Positions 51,576-62,800 of a stretch of 64,000 nucleotides of DNA are shown here, one piece after another (the stretch's first letter is position 1; each line of letters begins with the position of its first letter). The stretch is taken from assembly GCF_021917145.1 (NCBI RefSeq), contig NC_061081.1, forward strand, positions 2,634,058-2,698,057, in the 5' to 3' direction. The notes below the pieces were generated by a model. It had not been told where the DNA came from. It was given only the letters and a program-made list of their open reading frames with translations, and searched no databases. This stretch comes from Hypomesus transpacificus (lineage: Eukaryota; Chordata; Actinopteri; Osmeriformes; Osmeridae). A program made the position numbers and the translations under genes.

Positions 51576-53529
51576 AGTTCACCTGTGTCTCAGTCTCCCT
51601 CTCACCCCTATCTCTCCGTCCCCGGCATTTCGACTCCCTCTCTCCCCCCACCTCCCCCCTCTCCCTGGTGTCCTCATTACCTGCTTGTCTCATCATTCAG
51701 GAGAGCCGTGTCTCGGCCCCTGCTATCACAGCCAGCAACCAGAGCCTCAACACTCATTTCCCACCAAGATACAATGGAGGACAAGAAAGAGAAAAAAAAG
51801 CAGACCGAGCCGTACGCACCTTCTGGCTTCTTACAAGCTCATTTTCACAGCCGAAGCAGGAGAAATGCTAATTTAACGGAAATCATTATTGGGCCTGAGG
51901 CGCAGTCTGCTCCTTTTATTTTGCACAGTATCAGATATGATTTAATTTATAATCCAAAGTGAGACACATTATTGGAATCGTTGGGTCTGACTGAGCTTCT
52001 GGCTACAGACTGTGAAATTGACAGGTCCTACAATGACAGTCCTTACACGTTTACGTTTTGGAGCCGTGACCTCCAAATCAATTACAATTACAATTTTGGA
52101 TGATGCGTTCAAAGCGTTCTCTTGGAATTGAATGGTGTGGCGCCCGCACCTGATTCGAAAGGACAGGCAGAGCAAAGGACAATAGCAAAGAGGATGAGAT
52201 TTAGATTGGATTCACAAGTGAGAAACTGATAAACAGAACTTCAACAGGGGAGGTCAGACATAGACAGGAAGTCCAGCATTTGTGTCCTATCCACTTCACT
52301 TCCTAAAGGTGGTAGGTGATTATATTCTTACAGTGTGCAGTTTTTCCAACACATCCAGCCACATGAACCCCAAGTATAGCTCAATCTGAATTACCCCACA
52401 GTCTAAAGATAGGATGCAGATTCCATTAAAAAGCCCTTCATCAATGCCTCGTTACTCATTCTTTTCTTTTTTTGATCGATTGATTCAATCAGTGTCTGAA
52501 AAAGAAATTAGAATTTCCGCACGTTATTAAGTCTGGGTGGTTTTGTCGTCATGAATGTATTTTAAAGCAGCTGTGGTGTTGCTTGACAAGGATTTATCAC
52601 GGCGGAAATGGAAAGTGATGCTGTCTCACTGACTCCACCGATGATCACTTACAGACGGAGCCTGTCACAGTGAATCATCGATAGAGAGGGAGAGAGGGGG
52701 CATGTAGAGCAACAGACAGAACGTTAGGCAGGCAGCCAGATCAAGGACGGTTGTGAGAACAGACGAATGAGCAGACAGACAGACCGAAGTACAGATGAAC
52801 AAACAGATGGGTAGGAAGATGGATGGACAAACAGACAGTGATTGCAATTGAGACAATTATGAAGGGTATGATGATCGGGGGAAAACCAATCGATCAATTT
52901 ATTATTCATACAATTACAAATTAAGTAACAACTGTGTAGAGATGTTTCCAGAAAACATAAAACACAATATTTCGTTATCCTGGTTTAGCTCAGTGAAGGA
53001 AACTGCACATTCTTGCTGCCAGAACAACTCCAATAACTGAGAATGTTTGGAAATGACGCCACCTGGTGAAAACGAGAGAAATTTGTTTAAAATACAACCT
53101 AGTTTTAGGTGGTATTTTTTTCAAAATGGGATGAGCAGTCTACACAAGAATAGGATTCTGCTGACATCTGCTGGTGGCTTGATCTAACATCACTGGAGAT
53201 AGTGTTTATAGTTTTTTGCCCCAGGGGATCAGTCATGGGTAGTTAACGATTTTATCGGATAACGACTATGGCAAAGTAAATATTAATGAGAGGGGAAACA
53301 GAAGAGCGTTGGAAAAACAAGTTAGCCCGATTATCTATTAAATTTTACTCCATCTGTGTCCTCTTAATCTTTCCCCAAAAAATTCTGGGCCCCCTGGCTA
53401 ATTTGTACTCTGGGCCCCAAGCCCCCACCCCCCAATTATCTGGGGTTCTGCTGGGCCCCCTGTCTGACCAGGGCCCTTAGAATCATCCTAATCTTCCCCC
53501 CAATTACCCGTGGGTCAATGTATATTTTG

Positions 53530-55020
53530 ACATTAACCTGGACCTAATCCCAAAGTTATGACCCCCTGGAGAGGATTGTCTAAACCACGGACGGACCCTG
53601 ACGAGCTCAGAACTGGACCCCCTGCAGTTGGCGTCCCGTCCAGGCATCGGGGTGGACGATGCAATCATGTACTTTTGCTGCACAGATCCCTCTCTCACCT
53701 GGACAACCCTGGGAGCACTGTGAGGGGCTTCTTTTACGATTCCTCCAGGGCTTCGTTGGAAATATTAATCTATTAAGCATTGCACAGTCAGTCGGTGAAC
53801 AAGTTTAAGAAAGTTTATTGCTTGCGGCCGGCCCACTAAGAGACAAAAACATCACACGCCATTGTGCTACAAGTTTGTCTGCTAGCATGTTGTGCTAGCT
53901 AGCTATTTAAGCAGCCCCACTCTTTACAGTCATTGGTTAAGACAAAGGCATGCAAATGTTCCATGGCTCTTCTTCATTGGCTCAGGTCCTGGTCCTGGCT
54001 GCATGGACCATTGACTACCTGACCATCAGACCCCACAGCACGTGAGGCTTTGTCACTGTGTGTCTGATGTAGAAGTCTGCAACACAAGGGCCCCTCAGGG
54101 AACTGTTCTTTCCCCTTTCCTCTTCACTCTGGACACAGTAAACTTCAGAAACAACACAGACAACTGTCACATCCAGAAGTACTCTGATGACATAGCCATT
54201 GTGGGATGTGTATCTGAAGGGAATGAGAAGGAATACAGGGAGCTCATTACTGACTTTGTTGACTCAACCACCAAAGTCGCCTGTACTTATTGAGGAGGCT
54301 GAGGTCCTTCGGAGAGTGCAGGACTTTTGTATGACACTGTAGTGGCATCCGCAGTGTTTTACGCTGAGGTCTGTTGGGGGTGTGGTCTGCTTCGGGTGTT
54401 GTATACTGGCGGTGTGGTCAGCTGGGGTTGTGGTCTGATGGGGGTGTGGTCTGATGGGGGTGTGGTCTGATGGGGGTGTGGTCTGATGGGGGTGTGGTCT
54501 GATGGGGGTGTGGTCTGCTGGGGGTGTGGTCTGATGGGGGTGTGGTCTGATGGGGGTGTGGTTTGCTGGGGGTGTGGTCTGCTGGGGGTTGTGGTCTGAT
54601 GGGGGTTGTGGTCTGATGGGGGTGTGGTCTGATGGGGGTGTGGTCTGCTGGGGTTGTGGTCTGATGGGGGTGTGGTCTGATGGGGGTGTGGTCTGATGGG
54701 GATGTGGTCTGCTGGGGGTGTGGTTTGCTGGGGGTGTGGTCTGCTGGGGGTTGTGGTCTGATGGGGGTTGTGGTCTGATGGGGGTGTGGTCTGCTACGGG
54801 TGTTGTCTACTGGCGGTGTGGTCTGCTGGGGGTGTGGTCTGCAGGGGGTATGAGAGCCAGTTCTGTCCTGTCCCTCTGGACCTCACTGAGGAGGTGGGTG
54901 AGAGGAGGATGCTGGCGAAGCTGACGTCCATCATGGAAAACATCTCTCACCCCTCCCATGACACTGTGGGAGCACTGAGCAGCTCCTTCAGCAGCAGGCT
55001 GGGGCACCAGTGTGTATTGC
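53530..55020 (+). mobile_element. Degraded CR1/L2-like LINE, reverse-transcriptase fragments
   Basis: Three blocks of one non-LTR reverse transcriptase occur in order on the plus strand. At 53565-53765: WRGLSKPRTDPDELRTGPP-type N-terminal sequence, then HVLLLHRSLSHLDNPGSTVR. At 54005-54300: the core APQGTVLSPFLFTLDTVNF and HIQKYSDDIAIVGCVSEG, where SDD is the catalytic aspartate pair of the (F/Y)xDD box. From 54846 to about 55000: ERRMLAKLTSIMENISHPSH and ALSSSFSSRLGH. Blocks one and two are separated by about 240 bases of unrelated DNA (53770-54005); blocks two and three are separated by a minisatellite. Stops and frameshifts make it dead. Confidence 0.85.
54381..54845 (+). repeat. GGTGTGGTCTGATGGG minisatellite inside the LINE
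   Basis: About 28 head-to-tail units of roughly 16-17 bases, 'ggtgtggtctgatggg' with variants ctgctggg and ggttgtgg. The unit resembles the preceding LINE sequence 'gaggtctgttgggggtgtgg', so it grew from the element's own sequence. Confidence 0.9.
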
Positions 55021-55300
55021 TCAACTTAATTCCTTTGAACAAATGGTTAGATGTTCTTGAGTTGTATCCTTTCCATTGAAACATGCCACACTGAGGTGGA
55101 TTTCATATACTCATCAGAAGCTAGACTGACTTGACTGTACCCTGACCAAGGTGAAATATCACGCCATTCTTCAGAGACAAGCTTGTATATTTTAGGAGAA
55201 GGATTCCTACCTCAGCAGCATAATGACACCAAACACACCTACAATTTTGCAAGAGAACGACTTGAAGATGAACGAAGACCAAGAGGTCCTGACTGTCATT

Positions 55301-55423
55301 GGCCGGGTTTCACAGATTCGTTAAGAAGCTCTTAACGCTAAGAGCTTCTTAAGAACGCTCTTAGAACGCTCCTAAGAAGCTCTTAGCGTTAAGATCTTCT
55401 TAACGAATCTGGGAAACCCGGCC
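55301..55423. mobile_element. Palindromic MITE-like element, long copy
   Basis: A 123-base fold-back element starting GGCCGGGTTTCACAGATTCG and ending CGAATCTGGGAAACCCGGCC, flanked by ATT on both sides. The arms extend through gttaagaagctcttaacgct and its near-complement agctcttagcgttaagat, so almost the entire element can form one hairpin. Confidence 0.85.
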
Positions 55424-55584
55424 ATTATCTTTTCTCCACAGTCACCTCACCACAACCCCCTTGAAAAATGTTTGGGGCACACACAAGGCTGAGAAGGCCA
55501 AGCATTCTGATTCTTTTGATTCATCACAAGTAGCTCCTACGATTCAAAGATTCAACTTTTCACTCAAATTGTAAAGTTGATATT

Positions 55585-55639
55585 GGCCGGGTTTCCCAGA
55601 TTCGTTAAGAGCTTCTTAACGAATCTGGGAAACCCGGCC
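55585..55639. mobile_element. Palindromic MITE-like element, short perfect copy
   Basis: A 55-base element with 26-base arms that are perfect inverted repeats around a GCT centre. It has the same GGCCGGGTTT / AAACCCGGCC ends as the copy at 55301-55423 and is again flanked by ATT. It looks like an internally deleted derivative. Confidence 0.88.
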
Positions 55640-55734
55640 ATTATAATTAGTAATGAAATGATGAGCATTGCATTCTAAACAAGTTTAACATTGAAGTATC
55701 TTGACTAGTGGTCTCTGACATTTGAACCCTGCTG

Positions 55735-56765
55735 CGAATGTACTGATAAACAGTACTGTGCAAAGGTTTTACAATTTTTCACGATTGCTAAAACACATTT
55801 CTTGAAACAGTCAATTATTTTCTCAAAACTGTAGACACAAAACCAAATATTTAAACTCAATCTCCAAAACCTCTGACTCTTCTGGCAAAATCAAACACTC
55901 GCTCCTAAACCATGTAACCTGTGCTCAAAATCAAACTATGCTTTCAGATCATAAATACAACCAATCAATATATAAACACTATGGAGCAATCATTAGACAC
56001 AACACAAAAGAAATGGAGAACACGGCATCCAGGGCATGTAGTTACATGTAAAGAAGAATTTGTTTATGTTTACCCAGTAAATTCATTTACTGTAGCAATA
56101 AAAAATTGATTTTGGATTTTGAAACACTGGATTTTGGTGTTTCAACACCCATTGACCCTTTCCTGATGTTTGACTATGTTTAGCCTGTGTTCTGCACCTC
56201 TCTTTTGTCAACCGTCACTGGAGGAGGGGATCCCTCACTGAATTGCTCATCCCAATGTTTCTGTAAATGTTTTCTACTCAAGTGAGTTTTTCTAGGAGTT
56301 TTTCCTTGTCTTCCTTGAAGCTTGAGGTTGGCTGAGGGATAGTTCTATGGGTGTATGTGAAGCCCTCTGTGACATTGTTTGTAAAAAGGGCTATACAAAT
56401 ACTGTAAATTTGATTTGATTTGAAAATATTACAGTAACTATCACAACTTAGTACTCTCAACAAAGAACAAAGAAAAAACACTCTGGTGTGATGGATACAG
56501 CCTTGAAAACCCTCCACACCTATGTTACCACAGGCCAATTCCATTGCCTGTAGGAAATTTACCCTGGTATATTGGTTTCAGTCATGGACCTTCTACCGCC
56601 ATGCAGAGAAAAATTCTTCAATTGGTTGAGTAAAGGGCTATATGGTGGAAGGCAAACATTTACAGTAAAAGATGCTGGTTGATGTTGAACTATTCTCGTA
56701 CACGGACACCACAGTGAAAGCTCACAAAAATGTTGCACAGTACTACATTTAAACATTTTTTAGTT
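55735..56765 (-). mobile_element. Dead Tc1/mariner (IS630-like) transposon
   Basis: The minus strand carries the C-terminal part of a DDE transposase: FTVNVCLPPYSPLLNQLKNF (within 56559-56756), then after a frameshift ACGNIGVEGFQGCIHHTRVFF (about 56470-56544). From memory the family reads LPPYSPxLNPIEEFFS, so the catalytic Glu is lost here (LKN for IEE). An A/T-rich, terminal-repeat-like region with 'tttttcacgattgctaaaac' lies at about 55776-55800. A LINE/SINE tail repeat is inserted at about 56280-56425. Confidence 0.7.
56281..56424 (+). repeat. LINE/SINE 3'-tail repeat, second copy
   Basis: Diverged copy of the repeat at 1366-1526, here ending in tttgatttgatttga. It interrupts the Tc1/mariner remnant, so it inserted later. 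Confidence 0.7.
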
Positions 56766-57399
56766 ACATTTACAGTACTGCATGTATATTTGCATGTATA
56801 CTATAGGATATATATGTTTATTTCTATAAAGGATTGGTGGGGTTTATAGTAAGTTTAAACTTTTTAATTTAAACGTATCAATTTACTGTCAACATATAAC
56901 GATTTAGCCCCAAAGTTTTTATTTTGAAAGCTTTAGATACCCTGACAGAGGGATGGTGAACAGAACCTGGCAACCCTCGCTTAACCTCGTGCACTGTGCG
57001 CGTGTCCGTGTTGTGTGGATACTGAAATGTCTGAAGAATAGAAAGGATAGAAGCGATACAGGGATGAATGATAATTTCAGTGACTGATTTACTATCATAA
57101 GGTAAGTTGAGACAAGTTAGTGTCCTCAATCTTAATTTGCTAAACACTCAAAAGAAATGTTTATATGCTGCGTTGGTGCAGAACACAAAGGTTTTCTTCC
57201 CAGGAAAAAAATGCCGGGGTTATTATGTGAAGGGCCCGCCAGTTGTGTCTTACAAGTCGCCGAATAGGTAGTTCTACGGTGCAATGGGGATCTCAATATA
57301 TATCAGCTTTAAGAAATAGATAAACGTTTGAAAGGTTGGCGAGGAAAAAAAACACCGATTGTAATTGCTTCGAACGATGTTGTCAATGTAGATATGGTT

Positions 57400-57620
57400 C
57401 ACGTTACGTGGCCGGGTAGCGGGGGAACATTGTTCACTCTTCGGTGTCTCCTAGCGATACACACCGGGCATCAATGCAGTCCGAGCCGCTAGAGGGATAC
57501 GGGGACAGCCAGGGTGGCGTTGCCGCAGCCGAAATGGAGGAGCCAAGCAATTTTCCGAAACGAAACATGCAAAGGCTGCTATGAGACGGGCTGTAGAATA
57601 GAAAAGATGATTATTTTATT
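57400..57620. promoter_or_regulatory. CpG-rich candidate promoter / first exon upstream of PPP1R26
   Basis: CpG dinucleotides cluster here (ggccgggtagcggg, ccgagccgctagag, tacgggga, gcgttgccgcagccg) in an otherwise AT-rich region. It lies 2.4 kb upstream of the PPP1R26 coding exon, which itself begins with an acceptor and must have a 5' UTR exon upstream. A 36-codon frame from 57475 is present but not recognised. Assignment to PPP1R26 is inferred. Confidence 0.35.
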
Positions 57621-57933
57621 CAGGTGCAGCTCTACACAAATTGGCACTTTTAGCTAAAGTTACTGTACATTTTTGAGTCGATGAAAGCGGCTACTGTCTT
57701 TAAAGAAAACCTTTTTTATGCTAGTGGCTGTTGGCAGGTTTTCGGACTATGGCTGTCGGCTATGTGGCCATTTGATGGTTGCATACAGCCTATAGCCTAT
57801 AACACTATTGGAAAGCAGCCGAAACAGTAGTGTTATTGAAGAGTAGTAGCCTAATACCTTGCTTAGAGGCCCAATGAAATTGAGGCATGTCATTTCTTCG
57901 TTCGCTCGGCCCTCCATCGTTTATTCACCTGAG

Positions 57934-59263
57934 CAGTGGCGTAACTATAGGGAGTGCAAGGAGTGCAGCTGCACTAGGGCCCGTGGCGAAAGGGGGCCCG
58001 TCCTCGATCTCACCGTAAAAGTGAGACAACTTGACCGGGCCCCTTAAGGCAATCTGACCTGGCCCCTTTCACCGCTGTAATACCGCCAATTGAAGATCAC
58101 ATATGATCTAGTCTTATCAATTCGCAAACATTTCTCAATTATGGTGTCAGTTATTCAGAATTATGAGCTATCACCTGCCCAATAAACATTTTAAAAACAG
58201 TCAGTGTTAACAACAGCAAATAATTAATTTTTCCTCATTTGCCTTTTGCTGAATAAAACAAATGTCGTTTTTATTAAGTAATATTGCCCTCGAAAAATAG
58301 CAAGGATGTCTGGGTAATATTGTTGTCAAAGATTCCCGCCCACCCACACAGGATTGTTCCCATCCAGTTGTTGGAATACCACAGACAGTTGTTGTTGGGA
58401 TACTACAGTTGTGTTGCATTAGCGTTTTGAAGCGAATTAGGCTACCCCATGCCATGCCCTTTAACATAAAAGTGGCTCCAGAAAGCGGCAGGAACGAAAA
58501 GAGCAAGATGTAAGGATGGCAAAGCTGTCAAAACTATCCTCATTTGGATTGTGGCGAAGCGTGTTGAAGAGGACGCTACGTCTGACCCCCAGCCCGGCAA
58601 CAGCAATGAGTGTGAAACTCAGCCACCAGGGTAGGCTAATAATTACATAACGTTTACTGTCTGGTATATGCAGTTGACATGGCTATTAAAAGTCATAAAA
58701 ATGCATATATAGGCCTAGGCTACCAGGCAGCGGCCAGGTTAGATATAGTAAACTGTGCAGGATGTAGTCGGAAAATAGCTAAAGCTAGATAGACTAAATG
58801 TAAACTAGCATATCTAACGAACATAAAATTAAATATTCACCATCGAAGTGACTGTTTTTTTTTACTAGTACCCAGATAGCACACATGACAGATCGAAACG
58901 TCATTCATAACGTCGGATAAGCCTCGGTAAATGATCAGATTTTCTTCTCATCTCTGTGCTCTATTTCAAACGTCGCAGATACGTCGGCTCATGACTGACT
59001 GTTCCATTATGCTCATTCCGTGTTGTAGCAAGCATAATCTAGAGCCAAAGACTCGCGAGTCAGAGCCGTTCACTTTTAAAAAACCGTAATCTATCTTCAC
59101 ATAGAAGGAGCAGTCGTTACCCTTAATTGTACATCATGAGTAGCCTAAATTTCCTTGCGCATCGCTAAACTGAAAACTCAATAATTTCGCCTGACGATAG
59201 GTCGGTAAGGGGCCCGTTGGTGAGATCTGCACTCGGGCCCGCCAAGTCCTTGTTACGCCGCTG
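57934..59263. mobile_element. Complete non-autonomous hAT element with 8-bp target duplication
   Basis: Left end CAGTGGCGTAAC (57934-57945); right end GTTACGCCGCTG (59252-59263), its inverted repeat with one mismatch. The flanks are identical 8-mers CACCTGAG at 57926-57933 and 59264-59271, the 8-bp target duplication expected of hAT transposons. Both subterminal regions carry gggcccg motifs. Inside, 58516-58630 retains what looks like a transposase first exon: MAKLSKLSSF in one frame, AKRVEEDATSDPQPGNSNEC in another, then a gtaggc donor. This resembles N-termini of ZMYM-like hAT transposases. The rest of the gene is missing, so it is an internal-deletion derivative. It lies in the presumed 5' intron of PPP1R26. 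Confidence 0.9.
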
Positions 59264-59856
59264 CACCTGAGGTAATGTAATCTGGTTAGAACCTCGGTTG
59301 CAACATTAGGCCATATTCAGACTCTTCAGATGTAGCACTGCAATAGAATGCTGAGTTTAAGCTGCGCGCTACACATGACTACCCCGCTACACCTGCTAGT
59401 TTGATAATGTGCATCCGCGCATGACGTGCATAGGGAATCTAATAGGTTGAGTCATGCACAAAGTTGATCATGAATAATTAAATTTATTCAAACTTTTTGG
59501 CATGCTACTTTGGCCTTCTTTCACGAATTGTGATACTAAATGAAGTTGTTTTTTGTGAAATTAGTAAATTCAAGTTTCAAATCAAACTGAAGAAATCAAA
59601 TTGTCACGTGATGTAATTGATCTCAATCATAATCTATGATGGTGAATAATACGATGACCAATATCATATAAAATCCCTATTTAATGAAGTATAAGGCTGC
59701 TGAATGGAACATTTGTAATTGAATTGCAATGTAAAGTCATTGATCGATAGCTTAACGTTTTTTTCTTTTTGTCTCCCTAAGGTTTTAGAATGTGAGTGTG
59801 GTCAAAGGCAGAGGCTGCACTCTTATGGTCCACAGACCTCCCAGCTGCACATTAGA

Positions 59857-62800
59857 ATGTACTTGATGAACGTACCTCCAGTTGCGCCTATTCACACAGA
59901 ATGGAGAACCTGCGGCCCACCCAGAGGCTTTAGCCTACCGCTTTGCTTCAATGACTCTGACAGCGACCTGTCCTCCACTGGCACACCAATCCCTGAGAAG
60001 GTCCAGATGATCATAGAGAGCCTGAGAAGCACCCAGTCCTCACTCGAGATGGGCGACGAGATCGAGGGAAATGTGTTATCGGCACAGGAGGCTCGACCCC
60101 AAGGCTGTAAGGCCCGAAGACAGGGAGGAGATCCAATGGCTGGACCCAAACCTAAATGCAGGGGTTCAACTGATCCCTTCCTGCCAGAAATATCCTCACC
60201 TGTCGGCTCCGGAAGCCAGGAGTCTGACAGTGATGACTCGGTAGACAGGGGGATTGAGGAGGCCATACAGGAGTACCTGAAGGAAAAAGATGGCTGCAAA
60301 CGCAAGGCCGAGCTAGCCACCAATGTTCTCCAACCATCCAAGATCCCAAGGACAGATCAAACCTATCAAGACAATCCCAAACAATTTTCTGAGAGCAATA
60401 AGGTCTTGACTGCCAGCAACCAGGCTCCAAAAATCCTGAAAGCAGAGGCCCAAGCTGTCCCACTTGTCCCATCTTTGAAAAAACTCACCAAGACCAAGGT
60501 GCCTCTCAAAGAGAATCCTTTCAAGAGAGTGGACACATGCAAAGTCACCGAAGCCCAAAAGATGTATCCCGGACTCGCCATTACAAACCCTGTGTCTGAC
60601 AAAGGGACCAACCCTGCAGCCGTGGAGGGGGGGGAGGACTCTCCGGACTCCAGCAGTGATGACGGCATCGAGGAAGCCATTCAGCTATACCAGCTGGAGA
60701 AGAAGGACGATAGACAAGAGCCAGGTGAGAGGGAAGCCTGTAAGCCTCTGGCTGTCAAAGAGGAAGACACTGACTCCAGCAGTGATGACGGTATTGAGGA
60801 AGCCATCCGCAGCTACCAGCTGGAGAAGCAGAATGAGAAGAAGCCTGTGCTCAAGCCGTCTTTACTTAAACATAAGCTTGTGAGCAAAGAACCATTATCA
60901 TACCCCTCCGTGATCTCGAATAGTGCCCAGGAAATTAAAAGAAACAGATTGTCCAGAAAGAAAAAGCCAGAGAAGGATGTTAAATCTCTGCTGCAGATGC
61001 GGTCTCCATCCACCCTTATTAAGAATACATTGATGGTCAGCCATAAAGTCAAACGAAATCGAGGATCCAGGATGGAACCCTTACTAGAGCAGCCCACGTC
61101 AGCGACCCTGAAGGTTGCCACGACTACAACTGCTGAACTAATGTGTGCCGAGGCTATACTGGACATTTCAAAGGCAGTCATGCCAGAGGTCTTCAATCCC
61201 AACGTGAGCCTACCTGGCAGCAAGTCTCCCCAACCTTCCGTCATTATCTCCTCCGAGTACCAAGGCAACGAAAGTGACGACAGCTCTGTCGACAGCGAGG
61301 ACGGGATAGAGCAGGAAATCAGGAAGTTTCTGGAACAGAAGGCTCAAATGCACAAACAAGGTCCCGATGACACCACGTGCGCCTCAAAAGGCCTCGACTT
61401 GGCCTGTGATGCACGTGGTCCGGAGGGGGTCAAAAAGCTCAGTCTGGAGGTGCTGAAACAGGGTCCGAAGAAAGCCGGGAGGTCCGTGACGCAGAACAAA
61501 AAGCCGAAAAGGGACTGCAGCAGCAGCGGCAAGTTGGTTTCAAAGGAAGAAAGGGTGACTGATCAGAGAATTCAAGATGAGAGCCTTCCAAAGTCCTCAA
61601 CAGAGCCTGTCAGAAGCTCAAGCCCGTCTGTGTCTCACCAGAGAGACACCCAACAGCTCATGGCTCAGTCCGAGAGGAGGGAGCAGAGTGACGGAGACAA
61701 GAGCAGCTCTCTGGACAGCGATGAGGATCTGGACACTGCAATAAAGGACCTGCTCAAGACTAAAAAGAAGATCAAGAAGAAAACGAGGGATCTGAAAATG
61801 AAGTCAAGGAAAGGCCTCAAAGAAGTGGACACCTTGCCATCTAAGAGGCTCCCAGCTGAAGTCTTATCCAAGCCTGCTGTGCTTAAGAGTATGACTGCTA
61901 ATGCCAAGGGTAGGCATGATAGCAAAGAGACACCTAGGTTGAGTAAAAGCACTCCACAGCACAAACAACTGAGCAATAAAAGAAAAGACTCCTTAGATCA
62001 AGCAAGTGAAACGGGTAGATCTAAAGGGAATGGAGTCCCAGAGAGCCAATCGGCTGACAGTAATCAGGTGATTGTACAGATCAAGGAAGACAGTAGCTCG
62101 GTAGACAGTGATGACAGCATCGAGCTGGAGATCAGGAAGTTCCTGGCTGAGAAAGCCAAGGTTTGCACCCCAATGGGAACTGTGGGCACAGACGAGATGG
62201 GGAAATATGACATAATTGCAGGCACTCATCCACTCCCGGAGAAGGACATTAAATTGGAAAATCAGCTGGCTGAAATTCCAAAAGGGGACCATAGCCAGTT
62301 CCTTGAATCCCATTGTTCTCCGCGTGCCTCTGTGCAGAAAGATAGCCAGGATGGAGGTATCTCTCTCAATACCTCCACTGCCTCTCCAGCCTACTCTAGC
62401 TCTGCCACCAACCTGCCCAGGAATCTGCGTTTCACCCCAGCCTTTACCCACAGGTCCAGTCCTTTGGAGCCTGCAGATGGAGCCGGACCCGCTAGAACTC
62501 AGAAACTAAGAAAGTTCAGTTTCAGTTCAAGCCGCAACGATTCCCAGAATATCCCATCAGAGGTGACGAGATGCGGGCCTGTCCCAGGACATGGCGCTCT
62601 ACCCAGCACTGACTCAGACATTTTGCACGAGAGCCAGGCGATCCCCCCTACTGCTGAAACAAGAAACACAATCCAGAGCCCTAACCCATTCCATTCAACC
62701 TTACCCAGAATGGGTGAGACTGCAGCGACAACCCTGTATCCATACCCATGTGGCGATGGCATCTCTCATCGGCGAAGAAACACTGACTCTGCCCGAGATG

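Larger units (their letters stand above)
44850..53280. other. 8.4-kb stretch without a supportable gene
   Basis: Mostly unique AT-rich DNA with (GA)n at 45606-45740 and 47120-47150, (AC)n at 48690-48708, and (CTCTCTCTGTTT)n at 51475-51570. No RAPGEF1 5' exon, other gene, tRNA or rRNA was recognised on either strand. Small open frames (44959-45153 minus, 49680-50090 minus, 51259-51876 plus) lack any family resemblance. Confidence 0.5.

Noticed and set aside
54718..54924. Short Gly/Trp/Val-rich open frames
   Set aside because: Translation of the 16-17-bp minisatellite inside the LINE.
59892..60680. Several minus-strand open frames of 80-150 codons
   Set aside because: They are antisense shadows of the PPP1R26 coding exon.
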